From Acidobacteriota bacterium (GTDB lineage: Bacteria > Acidobacteriota > Terriglobia > 20CM-2-55-15), in NCBI GenBank assembly GCA_022821145.1, contig JAJEEE010000041.1, forward strand, positions 1-64,000: DNA of 64,000 bases, given 5' to 3'. Both the position numbers and the translations under genes were made by a program. Numbering within the stretch: the stretch's first letter is position 1; each line of letters opens with the position of its first letter. Below, one piece after another: positions 38,640 through 47,860 of the stretch. The notes below the pieces were generated by a model. It saw only the letters and a list, made by a program, of their open reading frames with translations. It ran no database searches and was not told where the DNA came from.

Positions 38640-39109
38640 CCCGAATCGTCGTGGATCGTCGTGAAACGGACCACCTCGAAGACGCGGGCGCCGGCCGGGA
38701 TCCGGATCCGGACCTCGTCGCCCTCCTGCTTGTTGAGCAGACCGCGCCCGATCGGCGACGTCGTCGATATCGCGCCCCGTTCCGCGTCGGCGTCCTCGCT
38801 GGTCACCAGCCGGTAGGTCACCTCTTCCTCCCGGTCGATGTCGAACAGGACGACCGTGGAGCCCAGGGAGATCCGGTCCCGCGGGATCTTGTCGACGTTG
38901 ATCATCGCCAGGTCCGAGAGGCGTTGCCGGAGCTGTCCGATCCGGGCCAGGACGTAGTCGCGGCGTTCCTTGGCCGCGTGGTATTCGGCGTTCTCGCGGA
39001 GATCGCCCATGGCGAGGGCCGCCTTCAACGCCCGCGGCAGTTCCGTGGTCAACTCCTTCTCGAGGATCTTGATCTCGTCTTCCAGCTTCCGTTGGGCATC
39101 CAGCGCCAT
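38636..39109 (-). CDS. greA: Transcription elongation factor GreA/GreB
   Basis: 'AMGDLRENAEYHAAKERRDYVLARIGQL', 'TTSPIGRGLLNKQEGDEV'. Confidence 0.94.
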   Translation of the reverse strand: MALDAQRKLEDEIKILEKELTTELPRALKAALAMGDLRENAEYHAAKERRDYVLARIGQLRQRLSDLAMINVDKIPRDRISLGSTVVLFDIDREEEVTYRLVTSEDADAERGAISTTSPIGRGLLNKQEGDEVRIRIPAGARVFEVVRFTTIHDDSG

Positions 39110-39134
39110 GTGGGGGGTCTCCGTCCAGGTCCGG

Positions 39135-40205
39135 TCAGAACAGCCTGAAGTTGATCGTCAGGAACCGCTCGGGGTTCTCCCGGAAATCGTACATCAGCTT
39201 GAGGAACTCCGCGATCGTCTGGTTCATGTTGTCGTACATCGCCGGATCTTCGATCAGGCGTCCGAACGTGCCCTCGCTTTCCGCGATGCGGGTGACGGTC
39301 TGGTCGACGTTCACGACGGCCGCGTTCAGGTTGGTGTAGAGAGTGTCGTCGGTCATCAGCCGCCCCAACGTGCCCTGTCCCCCTCGAACGTCCGCGAGGA
39401 GTTCCTCGGCCGAGGCCACGACGCCGACCATGCGGTCGTAGAGAACGCGTTCGCTGGCCAGGAGGCCGATCGTCCCCTCGCCGTTCTCGATCCCGTCCAC
39501 GACGGCCTCCAGGTCCGTGACCACCGCCGTCATGCGGTCGTAGAGCTCCGCGTCGGACATCAACCGCCCGATGGTGCCGTCGCCGGTCCGGGCGTTCTCC
39601 ACCAGCAGGCGCGTTTCCTCCATGATCGCGTCCACGTTCTGGTAGATGGAGTCGTTGGTGAGAATCTGGCCCAGCGAGCCCTCCCCCTGCTCGATGCGGC
39701 TCATGATCAGCAGGATCTGATCGCTCAGGAGGTCGAAGTTGGCCACGATGTCGTTGGCGCCCTGGACGATGGCGCGGATGTCGCCGCCGCTCTGCCCCTG
39801 GATCTCGTCGCCGTCCCCCAATGGGGCGCCGGCGGCGCCGGCCCGCTCGATCTCGACGATCGCGTCTCCCAGCAGCCCGATCGAGCCGATCGTCAACAGG
39901 GAGTCCGACGGGATCGTGTAGCTTTCGTCGATGGCCATCTCGATGGCGACGAACCGTTCCGGATCCGGATCGTTGGTCACCCGGACGCTCCGGACGTTGC
40001 CGGCCGTCACCCCCTCCACCCGGACTTCCGCGCCGGTCTTCATGCCCCCGGCGGATGCGAAGTAGGCGGTCACCGCGTACCGGGCGCGAAAGAACCCGCC
40101 CTCCCCCCCGATGTAGAAGATCCCCACGGCCAGCAATGCGAAGCCGCCGAGAACGAGGAGTCCCACCCGAAGCTCGGCCCACGAGATCGATTGACGTCTT
40201 GCCAT
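39135..40205 (-). CDS. mlaD: MCE/MlaD-family lipid-transport protein
   Basis: 'RARYAVTAYFASAGGMKTGAEVRVEGVTAGNVRSV' MCE domain; long helical tail with repeated 'GTIGRLMSDAELYDRM'-type motifs. Confidence 0.92.
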   Translation of the reverse strand: MARRQSISWAELRVGLLVLGGFALLAVGIFYIGGEGGFFRARYAVTAYFASAGGMKTGAEVRVEGVTAGNVRSVRVTNDPDPERFVAIEMAIDESYTIPSDSLLTIGSIGLLGDAIVEIERAGAAGAPLGDGDEIQGQSGGDIRAIVQGANDIVANFDLLSDQILLIMSRIEQGEGSLGQILTNDSIYQNVDAIMEETRLLVENARTGDGTIGRLMSDAELYDRMTAVVTDLEAVVDGIENGEGTIGLLASERVLYDRMVGVVASAEELLADVRGGQGTLGRLMTDDTLYTNLNAAVVNVDQTVTRIAESEGTFGRLIEDPAMYDNMNQTIAEFLKLMYDFRENPERFLTINFRLF

Positions 40206-40215
40206 GTTCTTCTCC

Positions 40216-41052
40216 TTATGCGATGAACTGCCGGATGTAGGCGTCGTCGGAACGGCGCAGGATCTCGTCGGGGCCCTCGAAGATCGTTCGACCGTCCCGG
40301 AGCATGACGAAGCGCGTATGCGGCAGGCAGAACGTGCCGTCCTCCCGGATGAAGCGGACGCGCCCGCCGGATTCGACGGCGATCTCGCTCGCCAGCGTGA
40401 AGGCGTCGCGCAGCCGGTGCGTGACGAATACGCCGGAGACCCCGCGAACGTCGCGCAGCCGGATGATCAACTCGTTGATTCGCCGGGACGTGATCGGATC
40501 CAGCCCGGCGGTCGGTTCGTCGTACAACATGACGGCCGGCCGCGAGACCAGGGCCCGGGCCAGGGCCACGCGGCGTTTCATGCCCCCGGACAGCTCCGCG
40601 GGCATCTTGTCGATCGCGTCCTCGAGGCCGACGAATCCCAGGACCTCCCGGACCCGGTCCGTGATCGTGTCCTCGTCCGTCCCCACTTCGGACAGGCGGA
40701 ACGCCACGTTCTCGAATACGCTGAGCGAGTCGAACAGCGCGGATTCCTGGAACACCATCCCGATGCGCGGGCGGAGCCGCATCAGTTGGCGCTCGCCGGC
40801 GCGCCCGAGATCGACGCCCTCGATCAGGACCTGTCCCGAGTCGGGAGTTTCCAGGCCCATCATGAGCTTGAGCATCGTGGATTTCCCCGATCCGCTGCCG
40901 CCGAGAACGATCTTGGTCTGGCCCTCGTGGAGCGCGAACGAGACGCCGTCCAGGACGCGGACGTCGCCGTAGTACTTCGTCACGTTCCGGAGCTCGATCA
41001 GAGGCGCCTGCGCCACCCGGACGCGGGACCCGTCTCCCTCGGCCCGGCTCAT
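40216..41052 (-). CDS. mlaF: ABC transporter ATP-binding protein MlaF-like
   Basis: 'GGSGSGKSTMLKLMMGLETPDSGQVLIEG', 'LSGGMKRRVALARALVSRPAVMLYDEPTAGLDPI'. Confidence 0.94.
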   Translation of the reverse strand: MSRAEGDGSRVRVAQAPLIELRNVTKYYGDVRVLDGVSFALHEGQTKIVLGGSGSGKSTMLKLMMGLETPDSGQVLIEGVDLGRAGERQLMRLRPRIGMVFQESALFDSLSVFENVAFRLSEVGTDEDTITDRVREVLGFVGLEDAIDKMPAELSGGMKRRVALARALVSRPAVMLYDEPTAGLDPITSRRINELIIRLRDVRGVSGVFVTHRLRDAFTLASEIAVESGGRVRFIREDGTFCLPHTRFVMLRDGRTIFEGPDEILRRSDDAYIRQFIA

Positions 41053-41822
41053 GGCGAGTATTCCAGGATCAACTGGGTCAGGAAGTAGTCGGATACGAGG
41101 ATGAGCAGGGACGACACGACGACGGCCTGGGTCGTGGAGCGTCCCACGCCGCGCGTGCCCCCTTCGGTCCGCATGCCGCAGCGGCAGCTCACGACGGCGA
41201 CGACCGCGCCGAAGAACACGGGCTTGACCAGCAGGCCGCCGGCGATGTCGTAGTAGTCCAGGCCGTTCCACGCCGAGTTCAGGTACAGGTCGGGGCTGGT
41301 CCTGAGGATCCCGACCGCGTCCGCAAGCCCACGGTGGATTCCCATGCTGCAGGCGACGACGGTCAACAGCGGCTGCATCGACACGGTCGCCAGCAACCGC
41401 GGCACGACCAGCTTCTTGATCGGGTCCGTACCCAGGGCGCGCATGGCGTTGACCTGCTCGGTCACGATCATGGATCCCAGTTCCGAGGCCATTCCCGAAC
41501 CCACGCGTCCCGCGACCATCAGGGCGCCGAGCACCGGGCCGAGCTCCCGCACCAGCGACACCGCGACCAGCGTGCCGGTCAGTCCCACGGCCCCGAACCG
41601 GGACATCTCGGACGCGCTCTGCAGCGTCAGCACGGCGCCGGTGAAGAACCCGGTCAGCATGATGATCGTCAGAGAACCGACGCCGACATGGTCCATCTGG
41701 GTCAGGATGTCCCGAACGTAGAACGGCTTGCGGAACGCACGCCGGAAGGCGCGGAACGCGAGGAGCGCGGTTTCCTGCACCTCCAGGACCGCGGCCTTCG
41801 GGCTCGGCAGCATGCCCGCCAT
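41049..41822 (-). CDS. mlaE: MlaE-family permease
   Basis: 'ELGPVLGALMVAGRVGSGMASELGSMIVTEQVNAMRALGTDP'. Confidence 0.95.
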   Translation of the reverse strand: MAGMLPSPKAAVLEVQETALLAFRAFRRAFRKPFYVRDILTQMDHVGVGSLTIIMLTGFFTGAVLTLQSASEMSRFGAVGLTGTLVAVSLVRELGPVLGALMVAGRVGSGMASELGSMIVTEQVNAMRALGTDPIKKLVVPRLLATVSMQPLLTVVACSMGIHRGLADAVGILRTSPDLYLNSAWNGLDYYDIAGGLLVKPVFFGAVVAVVSCRCGMRTEGGTRGVGRSTTQAVVVSSLLILVSDYFLTQLILEYSP

Positions 41823-41944
41823 CGTATCGGAATCGTTCCGGCCCGGTCAACGCCGCCGCCGGGCGCCTGAACGGCCCGTTTTCTTTCCTGTTTACAGTCA
41901 CTTGTCGCCGGTTGGGGGTATTGGAGTTCGGCTATACTGAAGCC

Positions 41945-43147
41945 ATGCTCACCTTCAGGACGGCGGGCGAATCGCACGGTCCGGCCCTGGTTGCGATCGT
42001 CGACGGATTGCCGTCCAACCTGGGTTTTGACGTGGATTTCGTCAACCGCGAGCTGGGCCGTCGGCAGGGCGGTTTCGGCCGGGGCGGCCGGATGAAGATC
42101 GAAACGGACCGGGTGCGGGTGTTGTCCGGCGTCCGGCACGGCAAGACGCTCGGCAGTCCGGTCTCGATGTTGATCGAGAACCGGGACTGGGAAAACTGGG
42201 GCGACGTCATGTCGGCCGAGCCGGCGCCGGAAGCGGTCCGGGCCAAGCGTCGCGTGACGCGTCCCCGGCCGGGGCACGCCGACCTGGTCGGCTCGCAGAA
42301 GTTCGACCAGACCGACGCGCGCAACATCCTGGAACGGTCCAGCGCGCGGGAGACGACGGCCCGCGTGGCCGCCGGGGCCGTGGCCAAGCTGTTCCTGAAG
42401 CCCTTCGGCGTGAACATCCTGAGCCACACCACGTCGATCGGGTCCGTGCGCGTTCCGGAGGGCTTCCGCGTGTCCTGGGAGCAGTTGGAATCCGTCCGCG
42501 ACGACAAGATCGTCCGGTGCGTTCTCGACGACTGCGCCGAGCGGATGGTCGACGAGATCCGGAATGCCCAGAAGGACGGCGACACGGTGGGCGGGACGTT
42601 CGAGGTGGTCGTGCGCGATCCGCCGGTCGGGCTGGGGTCCCACACGAGTTGGGACCGGAAGCTGGACGGGCGCCTGGCGCAGGCCATGATGTCGATCAAC
42701 GCCGTCAAGGCGGTCGAGATCGGCGAGGGCGTGCGGACGGCGGCGCGCCGGGGCTCGCTGGCGCACGACGAGATCGGGTTCGATGCCGCGACCGGGCGCT
42801 TCGACCGGCTCTCGAATCGCGCCGGCGGCATCGAAGGCGGGATGTCCAACGGCGAGGAGATCCGCGTGGTGGGTTACCTGAAGCCGATCCCGACGCTCAA
42901 GAAGGCGCTGCGGTCCGTCGACATGATTTCCAAGGAGCCGTTCCTGGCGCAGCATGAGCGTTCCGACACCTGCGTCGTCCCGGCGGCGGGCGTGATCGGA
43001 GAAGCCATGGTTGCGCTGGTGCTGGCCCAGGCCGTGCGGGAGAAGTGCGGCGGCGACTCGATCGGCGAGGCCCTGGCCCACTACGAGAGCTACCGCGCGC
43101 AGTTGCGGCGGTTCGCGGCCGTGCCCGAGCCGGCGGCCGAAGGCTGA
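41945..43147 (+). CDS. aroC: Chorismate synthase
   Basis: 'FRTAGESHGPALVAIVDGLP', 'RPGHADLVGSQKF', 'SSARETTARVAAGAVAK'. Confidence 0.97.
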   Translation: MLTFRTAGESHGPALVAIVDGLPSNLGFDVDFVNRELGRRQGGFGRGGRMKIETDRVRVLSGVRHGKTLGSPVSMLIENRDWENWGDVMSAEPAPEAVRAKRRVTRPRPGHADLVGSQKFDQTDARNILERSSARETTARVAAGAVAKLFLKPFGVNILSHTTSIGSVRVPEGFRVSWEQLESVRDDKIVRCVLDDCAERMVDEIRNAQKDGDTVGGTFEVVVRDPPVGLGSHTSWDRKLDGRLAQAMMSINAVKAVEIGEGVRTAARRGSLAHDEIGFDAATGRFDRLSNRAGGIEGGMSNGEEIRVVGYLKPIPTLKKALRSVDMISKEPFLAQHERSDTCVVPAAGVIGEAMVALVLAQAVREKCGGDSIGEALAHYESYRAQLRRFAAVPEPAAEG

Positions 43148-43164
43148 TGGTACGATAGGACCCC

Positions 43165-43674
43165 ATGGAGCGAACCATCGTCCGGTACGGTGCGGACGTC
43201 CTGGCGCGGGTGGCCGCGCCCGTCACGGACATCACCGGCGCGGAGGCCCGACTGGTCGAGGACATGGTCCGGGCCATGTACCGGGCGCCGGGCGTGGGGC
43301 TGGCGGCCCCGCAGGTCGGGGTGTCCCAGCGCATCATGGTGACCGACACCAGCGCGGGCGAGAAGCCGGACCACCTGCTGGTTCTGGTGAACCCCGAGAT
43401 CGTCGATTCCGAGGGCGAGCAGTACGAGGAAGAAGGCTGTCTGAGCATTCCGGGATTCAGCGAGCGCGTCCGCCGTCCCCGCACGGTCGTCGTCCGGGGG
43501 CTCGACATGGACGGCCGGGAGCAGGTTCTGGAGGGCTCGGGCCTGCTGGCGCGGGCCTTCTGCCACGAGCTCGACCACCTGAACGGCGTGCTCTTCCTCG
43601 ACCACGTCAGCTTCATCAAGCGCGACCGGATCCGTCGCCGCATCCGCAAGCTCGTCAAGCAGAATGAATGGTAG
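43165..43674 (+). CDS. def: Peptide deformylase
   Basis: 'GVGLAAPQVGVSQ', 'EEGCLSIPG', 'FCHELDHLNGVLFLD'. Confidence 0.97.
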   Translation: MERTIVRYGADVLARVAAPVTDITGAEARLVEDMVRAMYRAPGVGLAAPQVGVSQRIMVTDTSAGEKPDHLLVLVNPEIVDSEGEQYEEEGCLSIPGFSERVRRPRTVVVRGLDMDGREQVLEGSGLLARAFCHELDHLNGVLFLDHVSFIKRDRIRRRIRKLVKQNEW

Positions 43675-43677
43675 CTG

Positions 43678-44622
43678 ATGCGCGCGGTCTTCATGGGGAC
43701 CGCCGAGTTCGCCGTCCCGTCGCTGGAGGCCATGGTCGAGAGCGGACACGCGGTCCGGAGCGTCTGGACCCAACCCGACCGCCCGGCCGGCCGCGGGCGC
43801 AGTCTCCGCGAGTCACACGTCAAGCGGGCGGCCCGCCGCCTCGGCATCGAGATCCATCAGCCCGAATCGCTCGCCGATGACGGAGTCCGCGAAGTCGTGG
43901 AAAGCGCCAGTCCGGAGATCCTCGTCGTCGTCGCCTATGGCCGGATCGTCCCGGAATGGCTGCGCACGGCGCCCCGGTACGGCGCCGTCAACGTCCACGG
44001 CTCGTTGTTGCCGCTGTTTCGGGGCGCCGCGCCCGTGAACTGGGCCATCGCGCGCGGGGAGTCCGTCACCGGCGTCTCGACCATGGCGATCGACGACGGG
44101 CTCGACACCGGGCCCGTCTACGACCGCGAATCGACGTCGATCGGCGAGAACGAGACGGCCCCCGAGCTTTCGGAACGCCTGTCCAGGATCGGAGCGTCGC
44201 TGCTGGCCCGAACGGTCGCGGCCATCGCGCGCGGCGAGGCGCGGGCCGTTCCGCAAGACGGCGCCCGGGCCACGCGGGCGCCCCGGCTGCGGAAAGAGGA
44301 CGGGAGGATCCGCTGGGACGCGCCGGCGCGAACGATTCATAATCAGGTCCGGGCGTTCCTGCCGTGGCCTTCCGTGGTGGTTTCGTTCCGGGGAACGCCC
44401 TGCCGGATTCTGGAGACCCGGACCACCGGTGAATCCGCCGGCGGCGCCCCGGGAACGATCCTGTCCGGCGCCGGCCGCCTGGCGGTCGGCTGCGGCGACG
44501 GGCGCGCGCTGGAGATCGTCCGTCTGCAGCTGGAGAACCGGCGGGCGGTCCGAGGCGTCGATTTCGTTCACGGCAAGCGCCTCGAGGCGGGTGAACGTTT
44601 CGGGGTTTTCGGAGAGTCGTGA
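43678..44622 (+). CDS. fmt: Methionyl-tRNA formyltransferase
   Basis: 'MRAVFMGTAEFAVPSLEAM', 'NVHGSLLPLFRGAAPVNWAIARGE'. Confidence 0.97.
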   Translation: MRAVFMGTAEFAVPSLEAMVESGHAVRSVWTQPDRPAGRGRSLRESHVKRAARRLGIEIHQPESLADDGVREVVESASPEILVVVAYGRIVPEWLRTAPRYGAVNVHGSLLPLFRGAAPVNWAIARGESVTGVSTMAIDDGLDTGPVYDRESTSIGENETAPELSERLSRIGASLLARTVAAIARGEARAVPQDGARATRAPRLRKEDGRIRWDAPARTIHNQVRAFLPWPSVVVSFRGTPCRILETRTTGESAGGAPGTILSGAGRLAVGCGDGRALEIVRLQLENRRAVRGVDFVHGKRLEAGERFGVFGES

Positions 44623-44662
44623 CGCCGGACGGGTCCAGATCCGGCCCCTCGGGACGTAAACT

Positions 44663-45451
44663 GTGGTGAAGGGATCTGTGGCGGGGCACATGCGAGAACG
44701 GTTCGACGAGAGCGGCTCGAATTCCCGGCACCACGGTTTCTGGTCCCGCGTGCCCATGGTTCTGCTGATGGCGATGGTCCTCGTCGTCGCCGGGTTGCTG
44801 AGCGCGATGACGGCGATGCGTTTCGCCATCCGCGGCCGCGAGGTGGTCGTTCCCGAGGTGGTGGACATGACCCGGGACGAGGCCGCGGCTCGTCTCTTCG
44901 ACCGTGGCCTGGGGCTGGACGTGACGAGCCGCCGGTTCCACGACACCGTGCCCGCCGGCCGGGTCGTGGACCAGAGCCCTCCGCCGGGCGTTTCGGTGAA
45001 GAGCGCCCGCTCGGTCCGTGTCCTGATCAGCCTGGGCGAGCGCCGGTTTCCGGTACCGGAGATCGAGGGCGTCAGCGTGCGCGGCGCCCGGATGCTGCTG
45101 GGGCAGCACGGCCGGGTTCTCGGCCACACGCTTTACGCCCACACGGACCGGGGCGAGCCCTCGATGGTGGTCCATCAGGTCCCGCCGGCGGGCGACGTCG
45201 GCAGCACCGACCCGCGCGTCAGCGTTCTGGTCTCGATGGGGAACCTGGCGGATTACTTCATCATGCCGGACGTCGTCGGCCAGGACGCGGCCTCGGTTGC
45301 GTCGCGCATGCGAAGCGAGGGGTTCCGCGTGGGCGACGTCGCCCGCGTGCCGCGCACGGACGCGGCGAGCGGGCGCATCGTCGGGCAGTCGCCCGCGGCC
45401 GGGTACAAGGTGTCGAAGAGCGACATCGTCCGTCTGGAAGTGAGCGAGTGA
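44663..45451 (+). CDS. PASTA-domain membrane protein (no kinase domain)
   Basis: One TM then three PASTA-like repeats ('VVPEVVDMTRDEAAARLFDRGLGL', 'IMPDVVGQDAASVASRMRSEGFRVG'). Confidence 0.9.
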   Translation: MVKGSVAGHMRERFDESGSNSRHHGFWSRVPMVLLMAMVLVVAGLLSAMTAMRFAIRGREVVVPEVVDMTRDEAAARLFDRGLGLDVTSRRFHDTVPAGRVVDQSPPPGVSVKSARSVRVLISLGERRFPVPEIEGVSVRGARMLLGQHGRVLGHTLYAHTDRGEPSMVVHQVPPAGDVGSTDPRVSVLVSMGNLADYFIMPDVVGQDAASVASRMRSEGFRVGDVARVPRTDAASGRIVGQSPAAGYKVSKSDIVRLEVSE

Positions 45452-46107
45452 AGCCGCGGATCGCACCCTCGATCCTGGCCGCGGACTTCGCCCGTCTCGG
45501 CGAGCAGGTCCGGGCGGTCGAGGCGGCCGGGGCCGAATGGCTCCACGTCGACGTCATGGACGGTCATTTCGTGCCGAACATCACGATCGGCCCGCCCGTC
45601 GTCGAGAGTCTGCGCCGGGTGACCGCGGCGCATCTGGACGTCCACCTGATGGTGAGCGAGCCCGACCGCTTTGTTGACGAATTCGTCCGGGCGGGGTCCA
45701 ACAGCTTGACGGTCCACGTGGAAGCCTCGCGGCACCTGGATCGCACGATCGAGGCGATCCGCGCCAGCGGCGCGGGCGCCGGCGTCGCCCTGAACCCGGG
45801 CACGCCCGTCGGCGCCGTCGAGCAGGTGCTGGGCCTGGTGGACACGGTTTTGGTCATGAGCGTGAATCCGGGCTTCGGGGGGCAGCGTTTCATCCCCTAC
45901 GCGGTCGACAAGATCCGCCGGTTGCGGGGGATGATCGACGGCGCGGGGTTGGGGACGGCGATCCAGGTCGACGGGGGAATCAACGACCGGACCCTGGAGG
46001 ATGTCGTCGGAGCCGGCGCCGATATTCTGGTGGCCGGTTCGGCCATATTCGGGTCGTCCGACCCGGGACGGAAGGTGAAGGAAATGATGGAAAAGGCGGC
46101 CGGGTGA
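45448..46107 (+). CDS. rpe: Ribulose-phosphate 3-epimerase
   Basis: 'IAPSILAADFARLGEQV', 'LHVDVMDGHFVPNITIG', 'VLVMSVNPGFGGQRFI'. Confidence 0.97.
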   Translation: MKPRIAPSILAADFARLGEQVRAVEAAGAEWLHVDVMDGHFVPNITIGPPVVESLRRVTAAHLDVHLMVSEPDRFVDEFVRAGSNSLTVHVEASRHLDRTIEAIRASGAGAGVALNPGTPVGAVEQVLGLVDTVLVMSVNPGFGGQRFIPYAVDKIRRLRGMIDGAGLGTAIQVDGGINDRTLEDVVGAGADILVAGSAIFGSSDPGRKVKEMMEKAAG

Positions 46108-46151
46108 CGTTATCATTCGTGATTGCCGTCGAACCAAGGATTGGCTCTCTA

Positions 46152-47162
46152 GTGGAGACTGCCGGACGAAATCTCTCGGCGCTGTTCCTGGTGTGCTGCC
46201 TCGCCGGTTGCGGGGGCTATCCGGACGACATCGACCTGGGAGGACTGGACGAGCCCGACCGGACCCTGTACGACCGGGCGGTCCATGACCTGGATCGCGG
46301 CCAGTTGACGCGTTCCCGCCTGTTGTTCCAGAACCTGATCAACACCTATCCGGACAGCGAGTACCTTCCCCTGGCCAAGTACGGGCTCGCCGAGACCTTC
46401 TACCACGGCGGCAGCCGGGCCGACATGGTCCAGGCGCAGGCGGAATTCAAGGACTTCATCACGTTCTTCCCGACCAGCGGCATGGCCGACGACGCCCAGA
46501 TGCACGTGGCGATGGCCCACGTTCGGCAGATGGAGAAGTCCGACCGCGATCCCACGCAGGGGCAACTCGCCGAGATCGAACTCCAGAACATGATCGCGAG
46601 TTACCCGGACAGCGACCTGGCCGTCGAGGCGCGCGAGGTGCTTCGCGCCGTGCAGGACGTGATGGCCGAGCATCACCGGAGAGTCGCCGACTTCTACGCC
46701 ACGACCGGCAACTACGCCGGCGCCGTCGACCGTTACCGCGAGGTTCTCGATCGCTACCCGGACTACAGCGACCTTGCGGAGTCCGTCTACAGGTTGGGTG
46801 AAACGATGCGCCGCGGACAGAACGACGGGGAGGCGATCGTCTATTACAACCGGGTGATCCGGAATCACCCGATGACGGACGCGGCCGAGCAGGCTCGCGA
46901 GCGACTCGAGGAGATGGGACAGCCCGTCCCGACGAGCAACCCGGCCGCTTTGGCGCGGGCCGAATCCGTGGAACCGCCCGAAGGCAAGGGCATCTTCGCC
47001 AAGATGTTCGGTCTGTGGAGCCGGCGGCCGGACGTTCCGACCGACACGGCCGCGGCTTCGATCATTCCGCGCGGCGAGGACGGGGAAGGCGCTGGAACGG
47101 GCCTGGGGACGTTCGAGGTCGAAGGCGCCGTACTGGGGACCGAGGGTCCTCCCGAGCGGTAA
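46152..47162 (+). CDS. bamD: Outer-membrane assembly lipoprotein BamD-like (TPR)
   Basis: Lipobox 'LVCCLAGCGG', BamD/YfgL-type TPR 'YPDSEYLPLAKYGLAETFYHGGSRADMVQAQAEFKDFITFFPTSGMADDAQ'. Confidence 0.87.
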   Translation: METAGRNLSALFLVCCLAGCGGYPDDIDLGGLDEPDRTLYDRAVHDLDRGQLTRSRLLFQNLINTYPDSEYLPLAKYGLAETFYHGGSRADMVQAQAEFKDFITFFPTSGMADDAQMHVAMAHVRQMEKSDRDPTQGQLAEIELQNMIASYPDSDLAVEAREVLRAVQDVMAEHHRRVADFYATTGNYAGAVDRYREVLDRYPDYSDLAESVYRLGETMRRGQNDGEAIVYYNRVIRNHPMTDAAEQARERLEEMGQPVPTSNPAALARAESVEPPEGKGIFAKMFGLWSRRPDVPTDTAAASIIPRGEDGEGAGTGLGTFEVEGAVLGTEGPPER

Positions 47163-47187
47163 TCCCACGACACGGAGACGACTCGTA

Positions 47188-47215
47188 CGGGCGGCCCGGG
47201 GGGCCGCCCGCTTTT
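47188..47215 (+). terminator. Intrinsic terminator
   Basis: CGGGCGGCC-CGGGG-GGCCGCCCG perfect 9-bp stem followed by CTTTT, downstream of bamD-like stop. Confidence 0.75.
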
Positions 47216-47257
47216 GCGAATGGGCGAAACCCGCAACTCTCCCGCCAACGAGACACC

Positions 47258-47860
47258 ATGAAAAGGACCCTTCTGCTGGCCGACGACAGTCCGACGATCC
47301 AGCGGCTGGTGACCCAGACCTTCGATGGCGAGGACTTCGACGTCGTGCCCGTCAACGACGGGGAGTCCGCGTTGCGGTCGCTGGAAGAACTGCGTCCGGA
47401 CCTCGTCCTCGCCGAGGTGGCCCTGCCCGGCATGACCGGGTACCAGGTGTGCGCTTCGGTCAAGCGGCACCCGTTCCTGGAGGGGACTCCCGTCATCCTG
47501 TTGTCCGGGGCCCGCGAGACGTTGGACGAGGACGAGGCGTCCCGTGTCGGCGCGGACGGTTGGATCGACAAGCCCTTCGAGCCCGCGGAGTTGTCCGGGC
47601 GTGTCCGGGAGGCCGTCGAGGCGCGGTCCCGTCCGGAACCGGATCCGGACGACGACATCCTGGGCCTGTCCAGGGTTTTCGTTCCCCCGGACGGGGAACG
47701 GCCGGCCGCCTCGTTATCGGCCGACGACGTCGAGACGATCGCCGACCGCGTCGTCGCCCGCCTGTCGTCGGAGGCCGTCGAGGGCGTCGCCTGGCGCGTG
47801 GTGCCCGGCATTGCCGAGAAGGCGGTGCGCGAAGCGATCCGGAAGCACGATGAGCATTGA
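47258..47860 (+). CDS. CheY-like response regulator with Glu at phospho-acceptor position
   Basis: '[17 protein letters not shown]', '[17 protein letters not shown]', 'VILLSG', 'DKPFEP'. Confidence 0.92.
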   Translation: MKRTLLLADDSPTIQRLVTQTFDGEDFDVVPVNDGESALRSLEELRPDLVLAEVALPGMTGYQVCASVKRHPFLEGTPVILLSGARETLDEDEASRVGADGWIDKPFEPAELSGRVREAVEARSRPEPDPDDDILGLSRVFVPPDGERPAASLSADDVETIADRVVARLSSEAVEGVAWRVVPGIAEKAVREAIRKHDEH

